A stretch of DNA of 64,000 bases, taken from Pseudomonadota bacterium (lineage in GTDB: Bacteria > Pseudomonadota > Alphaproteobacteria > Rhizobiales > Rhizobiaceae). Numbering within the stretch: the first letter of the stretch is position 1; each line of letters begins with the position of its first letter. Below are positions 51,760 through 60,513 of the stretch, piece by piece. Both the position numbers and the translations under genes were made by a program. The notes under the pieces were generated by a model. It saw only the letters and a program-made list of their open reading frames with translations. It made no database searches and had not been told where the DNA came from. The stretch spans positions 124,001 to 188,000 of the forward strand of contig JAEXYH010000069.1 in NCBI GenBank assembly GCA_023451735.1. The letters run 5' to 3'.

Positions 51760-52947
51760 ATGATGCTTGATTATCAGTCTCTTCTGCTTGCGCTGGGCGT
51801 TTCCGCCGCATGTCTGATGGTCACCTTGTTTGGTACCTGGTTTTCCCGCCGGACGGACTCCTTTCTTCTGACTTTGGTTATCTCGCTTTGCCTGATCGTG
51901 GCCGGCATCGCCGTCTACAGCTCCTACACCGCTCAGTCCGGTGTCGGTCCCATGGCCCTAGCCTATGCGTTGTTGATGTGTGGTTTTTCCACCATCTATG
52001 CCGCATCGGTCCAGTTCCGAACTGACATGCCTCCCTGGCGCCTGGCCGGTGTCCTGTCCTTTGTCAGCCTCGCGCTCGGCATGCCGCTCATTCTTGTCGG
52101 ACTTGATGGCATTGGCCTGATTATCATGAATGTGTTGACGGCCATTTTCCTTGTCGGCACCGGATGCCAGTACTGGGCGGCGCGCAAAGAAGCTCCCGGC
52201 CCTCTGCTCGGCATGGTCATTCTCTATTGTATGAGCGGTTTCTCCTTTGCTCTTTGTGCGAGTATGCTGATCGCGGATGGCCGTCCGAGCCTCGGTCAAC
52301 CACCGGAAAACTGGGCGGAAAACCTCAATATTGGCATCTGCATTGCCGGCATGACCGGTATTGGCGCTTTGTCGCTGGCGCTTCACCAGTGGCGGATGGC
52401 AGCTCTACATCGCCATGAAGCCATGACCGACGCGCTGACCGGTCTTCTCAATCGCAGGGCCCTGTTCGGGCAATATGGCGGACGAACGCTGAATGCCTCA
52501 ACCGCAGTGATTGTCTTTGATATTGACCGTTTCAAGTTGATCAATGACCGTTTCGGCCATTCCGCAGGCGACGAAGTGCTGAAACTGTTTGCGCAGGACG
52601 TGATGTCGGAAATGGTTCCGGCGGCTTCTGCGGCCCGCCTGGGCGGCGAGGAATTCGCCATGATCGTCAGCGAGGTCATGCCCGGCCGCGCTGAAAGGAT
52701 CGCCAATGCAGTCCGCATGCGTTTTGCGTCGCGCGATATCGTCATTGACGGAAAAATCCTTCGCTGCACGGTCAGTGCCGGCGTGTCTGTGGGCTTGCCC
52801 GAAGGCCAGTCGTTTGAAGCCGTTCTGAACGTCGCCGACGGTGCCCTATACGAAGCGAAGAATGCCGGTCGCGATCGTGTCGCGCTCGCATCCTATCTGC
52901 GGTCCATTCCTACGCCACCCGTCCCAGGCAACCGGACATCTGCCTGA
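51760..52947 (+). CDS. membrane diguanylate cyclase (GGDEF domain)
   Basis: The 395-residue protein has about six or seven membrane helices in its first 220 residues (SLLLALGVSAACLMVTLFG, LLTLVISLCLIVAGIAVY and others). A GGDEF domain follows: TDALTGLLNRRALF near 225 and the active site GGEEF at 295-299. It should make cyclic di-GMP from GTP. The inhibitory RxxD site five residues before GGEEF is absent (the segment reads VPAASAARL), so product feedback there is unlikely. No EAL domain. Two ATGs (51760, 51763) are possible. It lies between pyrC and pyrE without obvious link. Confidence 0.93.
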   Translation: MMLDYQSLLLALGVSAACLMVTLFGTWFSRRTDSFLLTLVISLCLIVAGIAVYSSYTAQSGVGPMALAYALLMCGFSTIYAASVQFRTDMPPWRLAGVLSFVSLALGMPLILVGLDGIGLIIMNVLTAIFLVGTGCQYWAARKEAPGPLLGMVILYCMSGFSFALCASMLIADGRPSLGQPPENWAENLNIGICIAGMTGIGALSLALHQWRMAALHRHEAMTDALTGLLNRRALFGQYGGRTLNASTAVIVFDIDRFKLINDRFGHSAGDEVLKLFAQDVMSEMVPAASAARLGGEEFAMIVSEVMPGRAERIANAVRMRFASRDIVIDGKILRCTVSAGVSVGLPEGQSFEAVLNVADGALYEAKNAGRDRVALASYLRSIPTPPVPGNRTSA

Positions 52948-53043
52948 AAACTTCAAGCTGCGTCGCTGTTTCGCTGGCTAAGCCTTCGGCATGCTGCTAT
53001 TGCGGCGCGTGGTTTAAGAAAGCAGCGATCAAGGAGCGGGCGC

Positions 53044-53739
53044 ATGATCCAGACCACATTTACCGACCGGAATGTAATGGCCGAACTGATGGCAAAGATG
53101 CTGTGGGAAATCGGAGCCGTGCATTTCAGTGCCGACAAGCCCTACAAGTTCTCCTCCGGCATGATGAGCCCCGTCTATATCGACTGCCGCAAGCTGCTTT
53201 CCTTCCCGCGCGTGCGCTCCACCATCATGGATTTCGCCGCAGCCACCGCTTTGCGCGAAGCCGGCTTTGAGAAGTTCGATTGTATCGCGGGTGGCGAAAC
53301 CGCTGGCATTCCGTTTGCGGCTCTTCTGTCAGAACGCCTCGGCCTGCCGATGATCTATGTCCGCAAGAAGCCCAAGGGCCACGGTCGTGCATCGCAGATC
53401 GAAGGCCATCTGCCGGAAGGTGCCCGTGTCCTCGTCATTGAAGACCTCGTCACGGTCGGCGGCGGCATGTTCACCTTCATCGACGCCATCCGCGCGGCAG
53501 GCGGCGTGGTTGACCATGGTATGTCGCTGTTCTTCTACGACATGTACCCGCAGGTTGCCGAGCGTTTTGCCAATGGCAAGGTTCAGTTCAGTTACATCGC
53601 CACCTGGCGCAACGTTCTGGCTGTTGCCCGTGACCAGAAGCTGTTCGACGAAAAGACGCTGTCGGAAGTCGAGTCCTTCCTCGACGCGCCGATGGAATGG
53701 TCCGGCCGCCATGGCGGCATTACTGAGCTTTCGCTCTAG
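53044..53739 (+). CDS. pyrE: orotate phosphoribosyltransferase
   Basis: PyrE joins orotate to PRPP to form OMP. The 231-residue protein has the PRPP-binding loop VLVIEDLVTVGGGMFTFIDA (residues near 136-155), the catalytic-loop region VRKKPKGHGRASQIEGHL and the dimer-contact FSSGMMSPVYIDCRK. GGAGCGG lies just before the ATG. It is longer than the E. coli enzyme by about 18 residues at the C-terminus. The fructokinase gene begins 57 bases after its stop. Confidence 0.96.
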   Translation: MIQTTFTDRNVMAELMAKMLWEIGAVHFSADKPYKFSSGMMSPVYIDCRKLLSFPRVRSTIMDFAAATALREAGFEKFDCIAGGETAGIPFAALLSERLGLPMIYVRKKPKGHGRASQIEGHLPEGARVLVIEDLVTVGGGMFTFIDAIRAAGGVVDHGMSLFFYDMYPQVAERFANGKVQFSYIATWRNVLAVARDQKLFDEKTLSEVESFLDAPMEWSGRHGGITELSL

Positions 53740-53796
53740 TATTGGTACAAAAGCTCAGGTATCGATGGGCGAAACAATGATCTCGGGAGGAAATCG

Positions 53797-54723
53797 ATGA
53801 TCCTGTGCTGCGGCGAAGCTTTGATCGACATGTTGCCGCGTGAAACGACGCTCGGCGAACCGGCTTTTTCGCCCTATGCCGGTGGCGCCGTCTTTAACAC
53901 CGCCATCGCGCTTGGCCGTCTGAGTGTCCCGACGGCCTTCTTCACCGGTCTTGCCGATGACATGATGGGCGACATCCTGCGCGACACGCTGCGTAAGAGC
54001 AATGTCGACTTCAGCTATTGCGCCATCGCCTCGCGGCCTTCCACCATCGCTTTCGTCAAGCTGGTAAACGGTCACGCGACCTACGCCTTTTACGATGAGG
54101 GCACAGCCGGCCGCATGATCACCGAGGCCGATCTGCCAGCGATCGGAGACGAATGCGAGGCATTGCATTTCGGTGCGATCAGCCTGATCCCGGAACCCTG
54201 CGGTTCGACCTATGAGGCGCTGATGCTGCGCGAGCATGAAAAGCGCGTCATCTCGCTCGATCCGAACATCCGCCCCGGGTTCATCAAGGACAAGGCGGCC
54301 CATCTCGCCCGTATCCGGCGCATGGCCGCCATGTCGGATATCGTGAAATTCTCGGATGAGGATCTCGCATGGTTCGGCCTTGAAGGTGACGAGGATACGC
54401 TCGCCCGCCATTGGCTGCATCACGGTGCAAAGCTCGTTGTCGTCACCCGCGGTGCAGAAGGTGCTGTCGGCTATACGGCGGATCACAAGGTCATGGTTCC
54501 GAGCGAACGGGTAACGGTCGTCGATACGGTCGGCGCCGGCGACACGTTCGATGCAGGCATTCTCGCATCGCTGAAGATGCAGAACCTGCTGACCAAGTCC
54601 CAGGTCGCAAGCCTCACCGAAGACCAGATCGCCAAGGCACTTGCGCTGGGCGCTAAGGCCGCAGCCGTTACAGTCTCGCGGGCGGGGGCAAACCCGCCAT
54701 TTGCGAACGAGATCGGGCTGTAA
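53797..54723 (+). CDS. fructokinase (PfkB family)
   Basis: A 308-residue ribokinase-family kinase: ILCCGEALIDMLPRETTLGE at the start, the glycine-rich FSPYAGGAVFNTAIALGRL, and the catalytic VVDTVGAGDTFDAGILASL near residue 240-258. The GEALIDMLP opening and lid residues match rhizobial fructokinases (Frk), which make fructose 6-phosphate. The convergent pgi gene would take that product to glucose 6-phosphate, consistent with fructose or mannitol use through the Entner-Doudoroff pathway. A REP-like element separates the two genes. Another PfkB substrate cannot be excluded. Confidence 0.87.
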   Translation: MILCCGEALIDMLPRETTLGEPAFSPYAGGAVFNTAIALGRLSVPTAFFTGLADDMMGDILRDTLRKSNVDFSYCAIASRPSTIAFVKLVNGHATYAFYDEGTAGRMITEADLPAIGDECEALHFGAISLIPEPCGSTYEALMLREHEKRVISLDPNIRPGFIKDKAAHLARIRRMAAMSDIVKFSDEDLAWFGLEGDEDTLARHWLHHGAKLVVVTRGAEGAVGYTADHKVMVPSERVTVVDTVGAGDTFDAGILASLKMQNLLTKSQVASLTEDQIAKALALGAKAAAVTVSRAGANPPFANEIGL

Positions 54724-54739
54724 CGTCTAGGAGATAGCT

Positions 54740-54885
54740 GCCCCTCACCCTAACCCTCTCCCTCTCCCCCGTAAACGGGGCGAGAGGACGTGCCATGCGC
54801 AATGTTGGCGAGGGACGGAGTGGTCGCAACACGGGTCCTTCTCCCCGCATGCGGGGAGAAGGTGGCGGCAGCCGGATGAGGGGCC
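54740..54885. repeat. REP-like composite palindromic element
   Basis: The element lies between convergent fructokinase and pgi. Its outer arms CCCCTCA (54741-54747) and TGAGGGG (54877-54883) are complementary. Inside are CCCCGTAAACGGGG and a perfect 26-bp palindrome at 54837-54862 with arms CCTTCTCCCCGCA and TGCGGGGAGAAGG. The left edge reads CCCTCACCCTAACCCTC, familiar as a dispersed rhizobial repeat. No open frame inside it is convincing. Confidence 0.85.
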
Positions 54886-54905
54886 GCCTCAGGCTCCACT
54901 CAAAT

Positions 54906-56531
54906 TTACTTCTTCAGTCCAGTCAGCGTCTTTACCAGCCCTTGCGTTGAGCTGTCGTGACTGGCTGCGCTTTCCTTGCCTTCAACGACTGGAAGCAGAC
55001 CGGTCGCCAGCTCCTTGCCGAGTTCCACGCCCCACTGGTCGAAGGAATTGATACGGAAGAGCACGCCTTCGACGAAGACGCGGTGTTCGTAAAGCGCGAC
55101 GAGCCGGCCGAACGCAAACGGAGTGAGTTTGTCATGCACGAAGGTGATCGACGGGCGGTTGCCGCTGAACACGCGATGTGGCGCGATGAAATCCGCCTTT
55201 TTGTCGTCCATGCCCTTGGAGGTCAGCTGCGCTTTCGCTTCCTCGAACGTGCGGCCCTTCATCAGCGCTTCCGACTGCGCAAGGCAATTGGCGATCAGAA
55301 GATCGTGCTGGTGGCGCAGTTCCGGCTCGAAACCGTTTGCCGCGATCATGAATTCGGCCGGGATGATGCTCGTGCCCTGGTGGATCAGCTGATAGAAGGC
55401 GTGCTGGCCGTTGGTGCCGGGTTCGCCCCAGACGACCGGGCCTGAATTGCCCTCGACCGGCGTGCCGTCGATCGTCACGCCCTTGCCGTTCGATTCCATG
55501 TCGAGTTGCTGCAGATAGGCCGGAAAGCGCAGCAGACGCTGGTCATAGGGAAGGATCGCGCGGGTTGGGTAGCCCAGAACGTTACGATGGTAGAAGCCGA
55601 TCAGGCCAAGCAGCATCGGCAGGTTCTTGGCGGTCGGCGCCTCGCGGAAATGCTTGTCCATCGCATGCGCGCCATTGAGGAACTTGCCAAAATTTTCAGG
55701 TCCGATGGCGATCATCAGCGGCAGGCCGATGGCTGACCAGATCGAATAACGGCCGCCGACCCAGTCCCAGAAGCCGAACACACGTTCTGCATCGATGCCG
55801 AAGGCCGCGACCTTGTCGAGCGCGGTGGAGACGGCGCAGAAATGGTGCTGCACGGCGGCGTCGCCCAGCGTGTCGGCAACGAACCTGCGGGCGGTGGCCG
55901 CATTGGTCATCGTCTCGATCGTCGTGAAGGTCTTGGAAGCGACGATGAACAGCGTCGTCTCGGCATCGAGCAGCTTCAGCGTATCGGCGATATGGGCGCC
56001 GTCGACATTGGAGACGAAATGAGCGCGCGGGCCGTCATGGTAGGGCGCAAGCGCCAGCGTCGCCATCACCGGGCCGAGATCCGAACCGCCGATGCCGATA
56101 TTGACGACATCGGTGATCTTTTTGCCGGTCGCGCCCTTCAAGGCACCGGACCGGATGCCGTCGGCAAACTTGCCCATCGCGGCCAGGACCGCGTCGACGT
56201 CCGGCATGACATCGCGGCCGTCGACCAGCACCGTCGTGTTGGACCGGTTGCGCAGCGCCGTATGCAGCACCGCCCGGTTTTCGGTGAAGTTGATGGCGAC
56301 ACCGGAGAACATCTCCTCGCGCTTCTTCGCCACGCCGCCGGCATCGGCGAGCTTTTCAAGCAGCGTGAGGATCTCGTCGTTCACCGCGGTCTTGGAATAA
56401 TCCATGGTGAGGTCATCGAAGCTGGCGCTGAATTTTTCGAAGCGGCCCGCATCCTGGGCGAAGGCGGCACGAATGTCCGTCGCCTTTGTAGCGTCTGCGG
56501 TTGCCTTGAGCTCTTGGACGATGGTCTGCAT
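54906..56531 (-). CDS. pgi: glucose-6-phosphate isomerase
   Basis: Pgi interconverts glucose 6-phosphate and fructose 6-phosphate. The 541-residue protein has NIGIGGSDLGPVMATLAL near 145-162, the signature FGFWDWVGGRYSIWSAIGLP near 255-274, the catalytic Glu in GKGVTIDGTPVEGNSGPVVW and the C-terminal FDQWGVELGKELA. The ATG at 56531 begins the family sequence; ten upstream residues in frame have no support. It is convergent with fructokinase across a REP-like element. Confidence 0.97.
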   Translation of the reverse strand: MQTIVQELKATADATKATDIRAAFAQDAGRFEKFSASFDDLTMDYSKTAVNDEILTLLEKLADAGGVAKKREEMFSGVAINFTENRAVLHTALRNRSNTTVLVDGRDVMPDVDAVLAAMGKFADGIRSGALKGATGKKITDVVNIGIGGSDLGPVMATLALAPYHDGPRAHFVSNVDGAHIADTLKLLDAETTLFIVASKTFTTIETMTNAATARRFVADTLGDAAVQHHFCAVSTALDKVAAFGIDAERVFGFWDWVGGRYSIWSAIGLPLMIAIGPENFGKFLNGAHAMDKHFREAPTAKNLPMLLGLIGFYHRNVLGYPTRAILPYDQRLLRFPAYLQQLDMESNGKGVTIDGTPVEGNSGPVVWGEPGTNGQHAFYQLIHQGTSIIPAEFMIAANGFEPELRHQHDLLIANCLAQSEALMKGRTFEEAKAQLTSKGMDDKKADFIAPHRVFSGNRPSITFVHDKLTPFAFGRLVALYEHRVFVEGVLFRINSFDQWGVELGKELATGLLPVVEGKESAASHDSSTQGLVKTLTGLKK

Positions 56532-56639
56532 GATTTCCTCGCATTCTGCAGAATGATGCACGGGAAACTATTCGCTTTCCTGTTCAAATCAAGCGCCGGC
56601 CGTGCGTCTTTTGCTTAGTGGACCAATCAATTGTCCAGT

Positions 56640-57887
56640 TTATTGCCCGACAGCCGTCTCTACCGTATTGCCGACCGCTTGTCCGAACCGTCCGACCTGC
56701 TCGTTGTAACTGCGCCGTGTCGCCGGATCGAAGATGGCGATCGGGGTGCTAACCGCGACACTGGCTGCGCCGCCGACGGTTTGTGCGGTGCCGAGCGCCA
56801 CGGCTCCCAGCCGCTCGCCAAGCCCGACATCGCTGTCTGTCACGGTCTGGCCTGCAATCAGCCGGTTGCCGATCAGCTTCACCACTTCCGGGCTTTCGGC
56901 AAATTTGCCATGGTTCAGCCTGTCACCGCCTTTGAGCTTGGTGAGATCCAGAACCACGATGCCGGCCTTTTCGAACTCCGTGCGATAAGGCTCGACCGTC
57001 GGATCCACCTGGCCCAGCCGGTCGATATTGCCGGAAATACGCCGGGACAGGCTGAGCGCCCGGTCGTCCTGCGACACGAAGAGCGTGAAACTCGGATGTT
57101 TGGGGCCAAGCTCGGCAAACTGCCGGCCAAACACATCGACATCGAGATCCGGCGAAGCAAGTATGACATTCTGGATTTTCGGTGCCACGCGCCCGTCGCG
57201 GATCGCCATCTGGCGCAGTGCCTCTACCGTGAGCCAGGAGCCCATCGAATGCGCCATGATCGTCACTTCGCCGACACCCGGATCGGTGGAAAGGCGGCGC
57301 AACATGTTCTCCAGCGCATCGCGGGAATAGTTGGTGCTTTCCTTGTCGTAATTATAGGCAAAGATGCTGCCGCGCGACGGCCATGTGAACAGCACCGGCG
57401 CCACGTCCGTATCGGAATCATGCACGATCTGCGCAAAGCGATAGACTGCGTCTTCGTAGCGATTGTTGAACCCATGGACAAACACCATCACCCTGCGGCT
57501 CTTGGGCAGGTTATGATGCAGCCAGCTGCGTGCATCACCGATCTGCATCGGAGTGACCGAAAGCGTGGCGAATTCCTTGGCAGGGTTGGCGGGAAGTTTT
57601 TTCGGCCATTGCACCTGGCCCACTTCACGCGCACTGCTGGGCGGTATCGACACCTTGATCTCGGTAAGCGAGGGTTCCTTGCCGCGTTCGCCTGAAAACA
57701 ATATGCCTGGCGTCTCGGTCGACTTGCGGGTTGTCGCCACCAGAACATCGACCGTAGATGCACCTGGTGCTGCGGCAGCCGTGGTCGGAATCAGCACGCC
57801 CTCAGGCCTTCCGGCACAGCTCGAAAGCGCGGCCAGAACAGAAACGACGGCAATCAGGCGAAACGAAAATCCGGCACGGTTTTGCAA
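56640..57887 (-). CDS. lipoprotein alpha/beta hydrolase (DUF900 type)
   Basis: The 415-residue protein opens with a lipoprotein signal (FRLIAVVSVLAALSSCAG, lipobox LSSC). The DUF900 hydrolase fold follows: VDVLVATTRK, then MVFVHGFNNRYEDAVYRFA (oxyanion HG), VLFTWPSRGSIFAYNYDKES and the nucleophile elbow IMAHSMGSWL; Asp and His of the triad probably lie in ASPDLDVDVFG and GDRLNHGKF. No ATG exists upstream in frame; TTG at 57887 has GGAG 5 bases before it. Likely an envelope esterase or lipase of unknown substrate. Confidence 0.85.
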   Translation of the reverse strand: MQNRAGFSFRLIAVVSVLAALSSCAGRPEGVLIPTTAAAAPGASTVDVLVATTRKSTETPGILFSGERGKEPSLTEIKVSIPPSSAREVGQVQWPKKLPANPAKEFATLSVTPMQIGDARSWLHHNLPKSRRVMVFVHGFNNRYEDAVYRFAQIVHDSDTDVAPVLFTWPSRGSIFAYNYDKESTNYSRDALENMLRRLSTDPGVGEVTIMAHSMGSWLTVEALRQMAIRDGRVAPKIQNVILASPDLDVDVFGRQFAELGPKHPSFTLFVSQDDRALSLSRRISGNIDRLGQVDPTVEPYRTEFEKAGIVVLDLTKLKGGDRLNHGKFAESPEVVKLIGNRLIAGQTVTDSDVGLGERLGAVALGTAQTVGGAASVAVSTPIAIFDPATRRSYNEQVGRFGQAVGNTVETAVGQ

Positions 57888-58023
57888 GCGAACTCCAACA
57901 GCTTTTCCCGGCACCACAACCTGTGGGTAATGGAGCAAGAGGGCGTCGTCCACTGCTAAACGGAGGAGATGACGGCGACAAGTCACTCTTGGTTTTGACC
58001 TGTCGCCGTGTTGCAACGGCGCT

Positions 58024-58079
58024 GGAGCAATTCCAGCAAAAGCGGGAGCCGGTTTCGCGCCCGCAATTGCGCTGAAATA
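58024..58079 (+). repeat. RIME-like palindromic intergenic repeat, copy F
   Basis: GAGCAATTCCAGCAAAAGC, GGGAGCCGGTTTCGCG, CCCGCAATTGCGCTGAAA. It lies between the lipoprotein gene start and the stop of the acyl-CoA ligase gene; both flanking genes run leftwards. Confidence 0.85.
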
Positions 58080-58084
58080 AAGAG

Positions 58085-59779
58085 CTATCGCAGCTCCCGC
58101 CGCAGGATCTTGCCGACATTGGATTTCGGCAACTGATCGCGGAACTCTATGATGCGGGGCCGTTTGTAGTTGGTGAGATTCGCAGCGCAGTGAGCCTTGA
58201 GATCGGCCTCGGTCAGGCCCTCGTCCTTTTTCACCACGAACAGTTTCACCGCTTCGCCTGAATTGGGATCCGCGATGCCGACTGCCGCGCATTCCAGCAC
58301 GCCGGGATGCATTGCCGCCACTTCCTCGACCTCGGTCGGATAGACGTTGAAGCCGGAGACGAGGATCATGTCCTTCTTCCGGTCGACGATTTTGACGTAA
58401 CCCTCGCGATCCATGTAACCCATGTCGCCGGTACGGAAAAAGCCGTCGGATGTCATGACCTTGGCCGTCTCGTCCGGACGGTTCCAGTAGCCGGCCATGA
58501 CCTGGGGGCCACGAATGCAGATTTCGCCGACATTGCCGAGATCGACATCGTGGCCGTCATCATCGCGGATTGCGATTTCGGTTGACGAGACCGGCAAGCC
58601 GATCATGCCGGAAAACTCCTTCGCATCAAGCCGGTTGGCCGTGGCGACAGGGGAGGTTTCGGAAAGGCCATAGCCCTCGGTGATCTGGCAACCGGTCATT
58701 GCCAGCCAGCGTTCGGCAACTGATCTCTGCACAGACATGCCGCCGCCGAACACGAGAAGCAGCGAGGAGTGATCAAGTTTCTGGAAGTCAGCATTGTTCA
58801 TCAGCGCGTTGAACAGCGTATTGAGCCCCGGAAAGATATGAACCGGGTGCTTTTGCAATTCCTTGACGAAAGCGGGAATGTCGCGGGGATTGGCGATCAG
58901 CAAATTGTGGCTGCCGGTCGCAACCCCCATCAGCGAATTCACTGTCAGCGCGAAGATATGATAGAGCGGCAGTGCGCAGAGGAATTGCAGTTGTTCCGGG
59001 CGTGGCTTGTTGAGGAAAGCGGTCTCCAGCCAGGTGCCCATCTGCTCCTTGTTGGAAAGCAGGTTGGCATGAGTGAGGACTGCTCCCTTGGATACGCCTG
59101 TCGTGCCGCCCGTATATTGAAGAAAGGCAACATCATGCGGGCCGACATCGATCTGTTTGATCGTCGTCCTTGCACCGTCGTCGAGCACTGCCTTGAAGCT
59201 GGAATGGCCGGGCAGTGACCACGCTGGCACCAGCTTCTTCACCTTGCGCACGACTAGGTTGACGATATGGCCCTTCAGCCCCAGCATGTCGCCCATCGCC
59301 GCGACGACGACATGCTTCACAGCTGTAGCGGGCAAGACCTGTTGCGCGTTGGCTGCAAAATTCTCCAGGAGGAAAAGCACCTTCGCGCCGGAATCCCTAA
59401 GCTGGTATTCAAGTTCGCGCGGCGTGTAGAGCGGATTGACATTGACGACCACAAGCCCCGCGCGAAGAATGCCGTAAACGATCACGGGATTTTGCAGAAT
59501 GTTCGGCAGCATCACCGCCACGCGGTCGCCTTTTTCGAGGCCTTTTGTCTGCAGCCATGCGGCGATCTTGCGGCTCTCGGCCTCAAGCTGCCGGAATGTC
59601 AGCGATTTCCCCATGCTGGTGAACGCGGGCCGGTCGCCATAACGGGCGCAGCTGTCCTCGAAAAGCTGTCCGAGGGAACGGTGCGCCAGCGGCGCAATCT
59701 CTTCGGGCACGCCGGGCGGATAGGATTTCAGCCAGATCTTGCGCGGGTTCGTCGGGGCTCTCGCCACCTGTTCGTTCAT
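58085..59779 (-). CDS. fadD: long-chain fatty-acid-CoA ligase
   Basis: The 564-residue enzyme activates fatty acids through acyl-AMP to acyl-CoA. The AMP-binding loop is YTGGTTGVSKGAVLTHANL, followed by GYGLSETSPVA, TGDMGYMDREGYVKIVDRKKD (FACS motif region) and the catalytic Lys in LPKSNVGKILRREL near the C-terminus. Closest to FadD-type ligases rather than acetyl-CoA synthetases. ATG at 59779 has GGAGG 8 bases before it, so the upstream ATG at 59794 is less likely. It stands alone; no beta-oxidation genes are nearby, so the symbol reflects family rather than context. Confidence 0.9.
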   Translation of the reverse strand: MNEQVARAPTNPRKIWLKSYPPGVPEEIAPLAHRSLGQLFEDSCARYGDRPAFTSMGKSLTFRQLEAESRKIAAWLQTKGLEKGDRVAVMLPNILQNPVIVYGILRAGLVVVNVNPLYTPRELEYQLRDSGAKVLFLLENFAANAQQVLPATAVKHVVVAAMGDMLGLKGHIVNLVVRKVKKLVPAWSLPGHSSFKAVLDDGARTTIKQIDVGPHDVAFLQYTGGTTGVSKGAVLTHANLLSNKEQMGTWLETAFLNKPRPEQLQFLCALPLYHIFALTVNSLMGVATGSHNLLIANPRDIPAFVKELQKHPVHIFPGLNTLFNALMNNADFQKLDHSSLLLVFGGGMSVQRSVAERWLAMTGCQITEGYGLSETSPVATANRLDAKEFSGMIGLPVSSTEIAIRDDDGHDVDLGNVGEICIRGPQVMAGYWNRPDETAKVMTSDGFFRTGDMGYMDREGYVKIVDRKKDMILVSGFNVYPTEVEEVAAMHPGVLECAAVGIADPNSGEAVKLFVVKKDEGLTEADLKAHCAANLTNYKRPRIIEFRDQLPKSNVGKILRRELR

Positions 59780-59948
59780 GAGAGCATCCTCCATGCTCGT
59801 TGGCCTTACCTCAAGGCAATGGAAAAGTCCTCCACTTCTCCATCACCTATATTAGGTCATTCACAGGAACCAGAAAAGACTGGTCCATTCTCGGACAGCT
59901 ATCTTACATTCACGTAAGCGTCAATTGTCGCAGGCAAGTGGGATCTTT

Positions 59949-59973
59949 GGAACGATTGTGAGGCGCGGAAGTT
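59949..59973 (+). promoter_or_regulatory. candidate EcfG-type stress promoter for the PRC-barrel gene
   Basis: GGAAC (59949-59953) and AGTT (59970-59973) are spaced by 16 bases, one mismatch from the alphaproteobacterial general-stress pattern GGAAC-N16/17-CGTT. It ends 39 bases before the PRC-barrel start. Confidence 0.35.
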
Positions 59974-60012
59974 CTATTTCCATGACGAGAAACGACTTGG
60001 AAGGAGTAACTC

Positions 60013-60405
60013 ATGTTGCATCATGAACCGCGTGCAGGGCAGGATCCTTATGTGAAGGACACGCCGTCGCTGATCGCCAGCGACAAGGTCGAAGGAACGG
60101 CAGTCTATGGTGCCGATGGCAAGAGAATTGGTTCGATTGCTCGTATTCTCCTCGAAAAACGCGGCGGCCGGGTCGGTTATGCTGTGTTGAGCTTCGGCGG
60201 TTTCCTTGGCATTGGTGACGATTATTATCCGCTACCGTGGGAAAAACTGCGTTACGACGAAGAGCTCGACGGTTATCGCATCGACCTGACCAAGGACCAG
60301 ATTACCGGTGCTCCGAAATATAGTGACCTTGATGACGACAGCTTTTATCGAGGCAATGATAGGAAGATCTATGACTATTACGGCGTTCCGCCCTACTGGA
60401 TGTAA
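60013..60405 (+). CDS. PRC-barrel domain protein
   Basis: The 130-residue soluble protein has a PRC-barrel at about residues 18-85: LIASDKVEGTAVYGADGKRIGSI, then VGYAVLSFGGFLGIGDDYYPLPWEKL and DGYRIDLTKDQI. The fold occurs in photosynthetic reaction-centre H subunits and RimM; stand-alone rhizobial forms are often stress-induced and of unknown role. The acidic tail DLDDDSFYRGNDRKIYDYYG is Tyr-rich. AAGGAG lies 6 bases before the ATG. A terminator follows, so it is monocistronic. Confidence 0.9.
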   Translation: MLHHEPRAGQDPYVKDTPSLIASDKVEGTAVYGADGKRIGSIARILLEKRGGRVGYAVLSFGGFLGIGDDYYPLPWEKLRYDEELDGYRIDLTKDQITGAPKYSDLDDDSFYRGNDRKIYDYYGVPPYWM

Positions 60406-60424
60406 TCCGGTTCTTTAGCTTGAG

Positions 60425-60450
60425 AGAGGCCCTGTCTAGGGCCTCTTTTC
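60425..60450 (+). terminator. intrinsic terminator after the PRC-barrel gene
   Basis: AGAGGCCCT (60425-60433) pairs with AGGGCCTCT (60438-60446) around GTCT and runs into TTTCG. Confidence 0.88.
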
Positions 60451-60513
60451 GTTTGTTTAAACCTATTATGACACGTTCCCGCCATGGCGGTTTGGCCGAT
60501 GGGGATTGGTGTC

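Noticed and set aside
54668..54850. Short minus-strand open frame inside the REP-like element
   Set aside because: Its sequence is the translation of the palindromic repeat, with no start signal.
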